Positions 35,657 to 39,638 of a stretch of 39,638 nucleotides of DNA are shown piece after piece. The position numbers and the translations under genes were made by a program. The stretch's first letter is position 1; every line of letters starts with the position of its first letter. The stretch spans positions 1 to 39,638 of the forward strand of contig JAISLQ010000006.1 in the NCBI GenBank assembly GCA_031290885.1, in the 5' to 3' direction. The stretch is from Acidaminococcales bacterium. GTDB lineage: Bacteria > Bacillota > Negativicutes > Acidaminococcales > JAISLQ01. The notes beneath the pieces were generated by a model. It was not told where the DNA came from, searched no databases, and was given only the letters and a program-made list of their open reading frames with translations.

Positions 35657-35697
35657 ACGGCCCGGTTGCCGCTTCCTGCGGCACCCGGGCCGTTTTG
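35657..35697. terminator. Probably bidirectional terminator
   Basis: A long stem (ACGGCCCGG at 35657-35665 with CCGGGCCGT at 35685-35693, continued inward by TGCCGC/GCGGCA) is followed by TTTT on the plus strand, and on the minus strand by GGCGG and TTTTTT. It serves the plus-strand PNPOx-like gene and the minus-strand DUF3298-like gene. Confidence 0.82.
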
Positions 35698-35742
35698 TCG
35701 GGCGCCGCGCTGCGGTTTTGCCACAGGAATCCTCCATGCCGC

Positions 35743-36411
35743 TTATATTTTGGACCGCACCTCGTCAACCAAAAGATCGTTCAATTCATATCTGTCAAGC
35801 ACAAACGTTGGCAGGCCGAACACATACGCCGCTATCTCGTAAGGCTGATAATATATGACCAGCGCCTCTTCGGTAAGATAAAAGCCCGTATCGGCGCTCA
35901 CGCCCGGGAAGCGCACGCTGCCCCGCCATTCGGCGCGCCGGTTTATTTCCTGCGCGATGCGTTCGTCTATTATCTTCTGATAGCCGGAACCGCTTTGGAA
36001 CAGATCGCCCAATTGGAACACCTTGCCTGTTTCCAAATCAGCGGTTACCGATTCCTGCCAGCTGATGCCGTGCGCGCCGCCCGTGTATTCATATCCGCGC
36101 AGGGCGATGCTGAGCAAAGCGTTGTCGTTATATTTTACTTTGTAAGAAGCGTGAAAGGAGTACCGGCTGCGGTTTTTTGCGTCCGCGGCGGCCAAAACTT
36201 CGTATTCCGCCAATCTGCTTTCTACTGCTTTCGCTAAAATTTCACTTATTTTGGCCGCCGCTTCCGAGTGTTCCCTGTCTTTGACCACGGGGACGACGGC
36301 TTCCACTTCGCCTGATTTTTTCAGCGCCCTAGGCACGATGTCCGGCCGGGCTTCGGCGGCCGCGCAGTTTATCAGCAAGGCGCATGTCAGCGCGGACAAC
36401 AACTTTTTCAT
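35743..36411 (-). CDS. Secreted DUF3298/DUF4163-type protein
   Basis: 222 residues with a signal peptide (MKKLLSALTCALLINC); a cysteine at 16 could make it a lipoprotein, although asparagine just before it is unusual. The mature part has the DUF3298 hallmark YEYTGGAHG followed by a LETGKVFQLGDLFQ block. Members such as RsiV-like and PdaC-associated domains are extracytoplasmic, with no general function known. AGGAGG overlaps the stop of the upstream methyltransferase gene (4-base gap), so the two are one operon. A bidirectional terminator lies downstream. Confidence 0.8.
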   Translation of the reverse strand: MKKLLSALTCALLINCAAAEARPDIVPRALKKSGEVEAVVPVVKDREHSEAAAKISEILAKAVESRLAEYEVLAAADAKNRSRYSFHASYKVKYNDNALLSIALRGYEYTGGAHGISWQESVTADLETGKVFQLGDLFQSGSGYQKIIDERIAQEINRRAEWRGSVRFPGVSADTGFYLTEEALVIYYQPYEIAAYVFGLPTFVLDRYELNDLLVDEVRSKI

Positions 36412-36415
36412 TTTT

Positions 36416-36976
36416 TTATTCCTCCTGTTTCCGGCAAAGATAAACGAAGGCCGGGGGCAAATTCATCAATACGAAATCAGTTTTTACGCTGGGGAAGTAA
36501 CGTTTGAGCATTTTATATAGAAACGGCGAGTATTGAAAGGCCACGAATATGCCGCCGTCCGCCAAGTTGTCGTAAACGTTCTCCATTATGCGGCTGCGCA
36601 GACTTTCCGCGAATATGGAGAAAGGCAGGCCGGAAATGATGCAGTCGGCCTTGGGAAGATCCAACCTCCGCAAAGTGCTGCCAAGAGTTTCCGCTTTTGC
36701 CGCGTAACAAAAACACGGATAACGCGCTTGCAGGGACTTTCGCATTTCGGCACTTTGCTCAAATACGACGACGTTACATTCGGCGACGCGCCGCTCGGCG
36801 ATGTAACGGGTGAAAACTCCTGTGCCCGCGCCCAATTCCACTACCGTCCGCATGTCCTCCCACGGCAGTCCGCCCATCATTTTGCGCGTCAAAAAAGACG
36901 AACTGGGGGTAATGCTGCCAATCTTGCGCGGCTGCGTCATGAACCTGCGAAGAAACTCTATTCGTTCGGATTCCAT
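36416..36976 (-). CDS. SAM-dependent methyltransferase (phospholipid N-methyltransferase-like)
   Basis: 186 residues. RKIGSITPSSSFLTRKM is followed by AdoMet motif I VVELGAGTGVFTRYI (45-59), an acidic motif II (VVFEQS) and SGLPFSIF in the motif IV position. The first block and overall length resemble PmtA-type phosphatidylethanolamine methyltransferases and RsmA-like enzymes; the substrate is unproven. The start at 36976 is supported by TAGGAGA upstream and by a promoter whose -10 box covers the longer in-frame ATG at 37024, which therefore cannot be used. Confidence 0.83.
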   Translation of the reverse strand: MESERIEFLRRFMTQPRKIGSITPSSSFLTRKMMGGLPWEDMRTVVELGAGTGVFTRYIAERRVAECNVVVFEQSAEMRKSLQARYPCFCYAAKAETLGSTLRRLDLPKADCIISGLPFSIFAESLRSRIMENVYDNLADGGIFVAFQYSPFLYKMLKRYFPSVKTDFVLMNLPPAFVYLCRKQEE

Positions 36977-37024
36977 AAAAGCGGCGTCTCCTATCCCTGA
37001 AATTATTAAAAAAACGCTATACAT

Positions 37025-37053
37025 AGCATAATTTCTTTATAATATTTTGTCAA
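37025..37053 (-). promoter_or_regulatory. Sigma-70 promoter of the methyltransferase-DUF3298 operon
   Basis: On the minus strand a perfect TTGACA (complement of 37048-37053), a 17-base spacer, and TATGCT (complement of 37025-37030). It lies about 50 bases before the chosen start codon. Confidence 0.8.
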
Positions 37054-37382
37054 ATTATTTTATGATCAAAGCTTGCCCGCCGGCTGTCGCCCCTGTCGCG
37101 CTTGAAACGGCCTATCGGCCCAATGGCCGCCGCGAACGGCAAGCCTTAGATTGTCAAGAACTGTCCGCGCCTTGTCTTCCTGCCCGGCAGCGCGCTCCCC
37201 AAGGAAAGCAAGCTTAAGGCGCGGGTTCTCCGATAGGCTGAACTTGCCGCGTCCCGCGCGGCAACGCAATTCATCTTTCAAGGCCGGCACGCTCGCTGCT
37301 GCCGGCCTTGAAATCAATGGCGATGGGCAAGCGCATATATCCATCCTTTGCGACTGCCTTGGTTTTTTCGCGGCGGCGGATG
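37054..37382. other. Gene-free spacer between gatB and the methyltransferase promoter
   Basis: No gene supported. It contains a perfect 14-bp inverted repeat (37276-37289 and 37300-37313, 10-base loop) without a T run, about 70-105 bases downstream of the gatB stop. It could end or stabilise the gatAB transcript. Open frames on both strands here lack ribosome binding sites and protein-like composition. Confidence 0.45.
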
Positions 37383-38822
37383 CTAACTTAATTTTTCCCG
37401 GAGCAGTTTGTTGATCATTTCCGGATTGGCGCGGCCTTTGGTCTCTTTCATCACTTGGCCGACCAGAAAGCCCAGCGCCTTGTCCTTGCCGGCTTTGTAG
37501 TCCTCGGCCGATTTGGGGTTGGCCGTTATGATTTTTTCCACCGCCAGGGCCAAAGCTCCGGCATCGCTTATTTGCTCCAGCCCTTTTTCCCGGACGATTT
37601 CCGCGGGCGCCTTGCCGCTTTTGAGCATTTCCTCAAACACCGTTTTGGCCAGTTTGCTTGAAAGCACGCCTTTGTTGACGAGATTGATCATGGCGGCGAC
37701 ATTTTCAGCCGGGATGGGAAAATCCCGCATTTCCAGGTTGTTGCCGTTCAGCCAGGCGGAAATGTCGCCTAGTATCCAGTTGGCAACGGATTTGGCGTCG
37801 CCGGTATGTTTCATCGCTTCGTCAAAATAATCGGCCGTGGCCAGCCGGGCAATGACGCCGGAAGCGTCGTAGGCGGAAAGCCCGAGCCGCCCGGTCAGGC
37901 GTTCTTTGCGCGCGTCCGGCAGCTCCGGCATGGTTTCGGCGATTTTCGCCACCCACTCCGCTTCCGCCACGAAAGGAACCAAATCCGGGTCAGGGAAATA
38001 TCGGTAATCATGCGCTTCTTCTTTAGAGCGCATGGAATGAGTAACGCCTCTTTCCTCGTCCCAGGTACGGGTCTCCTGGACTACCCTGCCGCCTTCGTCC
38101 AGCACGGCGGCCTGGCGCGCCTCCTCGTATTCTATGCCGCGCTGTACGGAGCGGAAGGAATTGAGGTTTTTGATTTCGCTTCTTGCGCCAAATTCTTTTT
38201 GTTCCGGCGGCCTTATGGATACATTGGCATCGCAGCGCAGGCTCCCCTCCTGCATTTTGCAGTCGGAAACGCCGATATATTCGAGGATGGAACGCAGTTT
38301 TTCCATGAAAACGCGGGCTTCCTGCGGCGAGCGCAGATCCGGCTCCGATACTATCTCGATAAGCGGTACGCTGGAGCGGTTGTAATCGACCACCGAAAAA
38401 TCCGAATCGCTGATGGACGCGCCGGAGTGCACTAATTTGCCCGCGTCTTCCTCGATGTGGATGCGGGTTATGCCGATGCGCTTTACTGTGCCGTCCACCT
38501 CTATGTCCACGTAACCGCCGCGGCAGATCGGCAAAAAAAGCTGGGAAATCTGGTAGCCTTTGGGCAGATCAGGATAAAAATAATTTTTGCGGTCAAACCG
38601 GTTGTATCTTTGTATTTCGCAATTAAGCGCCAGCCCGGTCTTTATGGCAAACTCCACCACCTTTTTGTTCAGGACGGGCAAAGCGCCCGGCATGCCGGTA
38701 CAGGTAGGGCAGGTATGGGTATTGGGTTCGCCGCCGAATTCAGCCGGACAGGAACAAAAGCATTTGGTGGCGGTTTTAAGTTCCACATGCGTTTCCAAAC
38801 CTATTATTGTTTCGTATTTCAT
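37383..38822 (-). CDS. gatB: Aspartyl/glutamyl-tRNA(Asn/Gln) amidotransferase subunit B
   Basis: 479-residue GatB, the kinase/tRNA-binding subunit that activates Glu-tRNA(Gln) or Asp-tRNA(Asn) for amidation. The N-terminus has GLETHVELKTATKCFCSC, with zinc-site cysteines C21-C25 and C38/C41 in CPTC. The catalytic cradle continues to about residue 290, and the last ~150 residues are the helical YqeY-like tail (ANWILGDISAWLN, FLVGQVMKETKGRANP). The ATG overlaps the gatA stop by four bases, so subunits A and B are made together. Confidence 0.97.
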   Translation of the reverse strand: MKYETIIGLETHVELKTATKCFCSCPAEFGGEPNTHTCPTCTGMPGALPVLNKKVVEFAIKTGLALNCEIQRYNRFDRKNYFYPDLPKGYQISQLFLPICRGGYVDIEVDGTVKRIGITRIHIEEDAGKLVHSGASISDSDFSVVDYNRSSVPLIEIVSEPDLRSPQEARVFMEKLRSILEYIGVSDCKMQEGSLRCDANVSIRPPEQKEFGARSEIKNLNSFRSVQRGIEYEEARQAAVLDEGGRVVQETRTWDEERGVTHSMRSKEEAHDYRYFPDPDLVPFVAEAEWVAKIAETMPELPDARKERLTGRLGLSAYDASGVIARLATADYFDEAMKHTGDAKSVANWILGDISAWLNGNNLEMRDFPIPAENVAAMINLVNKGVLSSKLAKTVFEEMLKSGKAPAEIVREKGLEQISDAGALALAVEKIITANPKSAEDYKAGKDKALGFLVGQVMKETKGRANPEMINKLLREKLS

Positions 38823-39638
38823 GCTGACGCACCTCCGATCGGCGCGGCCATTTTATGAAAACCGGCGCTCTGCTCGTAAGTATAGGCGGCCCGCAGCACG
38901 CTCATTTCATCAAGCGCCCGTCCGATGAGCTGCAGACCCACCGGCTTGCCGCCGGAAAACCCGCAGGGGATCGAAATGCCCGGCAGCCCCGCCATATTGA
39001 CCGGTATGGTATAAACGTCCAGCATGTAGATGGAAAGCGGATCAAGCATGGCGCCGAGGGGCAAGGCGGTGGTCGGCGCGGTGGGGCAGGCCAAAACGTC
39101 CACCTTGCCGAATACTTTCTTGAAGTCTTCAATGATGAGGGTGCGCACTTTCATCGCCTTATTGTAATAAGCGTCGTAATAACCTGAGCTTAGGACATAA
39201 GTGCCGAGCATGATCCGGCGCTTGACCTCGTTGCCGAAGCCCTGCGTGCGGGTCTTGACCGTCATTTCGATCAAGTTCCGGCAGCCGGGGGCGCGGTAGC
39301 CGTATTTTACCCCGTCAAAGCGCGCCAGGTTCGCCGACGCTTCGGCGGGGGCGATGATATAATAAGTCGCCACCGCGTATTCGGTGTGCGGCAGCGACAC
39401 GTCCACTATTTCCGCGCCCAGTTCCGATAAGTGCCTGATGGCGCCGCGCACTTTTTCCTCTACCGCTTTGTCCAGCCCTTCGCCGAAATACTCTTTGGGC
39501 ACGCCGATTTTCACGCCTTTTATGTCAGGATGCAGCGCCTTGGTGAAATCCGGCGCCGCCAAATTGTAGCTGGTGGAATCATGTTCGCAATGCCCGCTGA
39601 TCGCGTTGAGCACCAACGCGCAGTCGGTAACGTCGCGG
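38819..39638 (-). CDS. gatA: Aspartyl/glutamyl-tRNA amidotransferase subunit A, C-terminal part
   Basis: The last ~272 codons of gatA; the 5' part, including the amidase Ser-cisSer-Lys triad, lies beyond the window edge. The visible part begins RDVTDCALVLNAISG and carries GatA-specific blocks FDGVKYGYRAPG, GFGNEVKRRIMLGTYVLS, CPTAPTTALPLG and NMAGLPGISIPCGF. It supplies ammonia from glutamine to the GatB active site. Its stop overlaps the gatB start (ATGA). gatC, if present, would be upstream and out of view. Confidence 0.96.
   Translation of the reverse strand, partial: RDVTDCALVLNAISGHCEHDSTSYNLAAPDFTKALHPDIKGVKIGVPKEYFGEGLDKAVEEKVRGAIRHLSELGAEIVDVSLPHTEYAVATYYIIAPAEASANLARFDGVKYGYRAPGCRNLIEMTVKTRTQGFGNEVKRRIMLGTYVLSSGYYDAYYNKAMKVRTLIIEDFKKVFGKVDVLACPTAPTTALPLGAMLDPLSIYMLDVYTIPVNMAGLPGISIPCGFSGGKPVGLQLIGRALDEMSVLRAAYTYEQSAGFHKMAAPIGGASA

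Overview
The window looks like chromosomal DNA of an anaerobic, outer-membrane-bearing Firmicute (Negativicutes type), fairly GC-rich. The first gene is the C-terminal end of an outer-membrane beta-barrel protein that stops on an aromatic residue. The gene set (electron-transfer flavoprotein, rubrerythrin, a glycyl radical enzyme with its activase, GatAB, ferredoxin-type proteins) fits a strict anaerobe. Assignment to Negativicutes is inference from gene content; there is no rRNA in the window. Almost every gene lies on the minus strand; the exceptions are the porin end and a small flavin-binding protein.

Reading the minus strand from the right: gatA (cut by the window edge) and gatB; a gene-free stretch; a SAM methyltransferase with a clear promoter and a secreted DUF3298-like protein; a divergent pair (plus-strand PNPOx-like protein, minus-strand HxlR regulator) followed by a CstA-type carbon-starvation/pyruvate transporter and rubrerythrin; an ECF transporter S component next to the decayed end of an OFA-type MFS gene; then a three-gene unit of glycyl radical activase, glycyl radical enzyme (GRE) and intact OFA-type MFS transporter, closed by a terminator.

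Next come a five-gene unit (ChbG/YdjC deacetylase, PHP phosphatase, C_GCAxxG_C_C protein, CoA-disulfide reductase-rhodanese, hexokinase) and a small, apparently foreign DNA-modification island (HTH protein, beta-class DNA methyltransferase, frameshifted small ORF). motA-motB follow with their own terminator, then two tandem secreted M48 metalloproteases, and a complete glycogen operon (glgB-glgC-glgD-glgA-glgP-glgX/malQ fusion) with spacings of only a few bases. After this are a DUF2225 zinc protein and etfB-etfA, ending at a terminator that faces the porin gene's terminator.

The glycogen genes form a full cycle: ADP-glucose supply (GlgC/GlgD), chain extension (GlgA), branching (GlgB), phosphorolysis (GlgP), and debranching plus glucan transfer by one two-headed protein. 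The hexokinase upstream could feed glucose into the same pool. The most interesting part is the GRE locus: the GRE has a normal glycyl-radical loop but lacks the Cys-X-Glu acid/base pair of the well-known GRE dehydratases, lyases and decarboxylases. It sits with an organic-acid-type transporter, a fragment of a second such transporter lies about 0.4 kb upstream of the unit, and its substrate cannot be read from the sequence.
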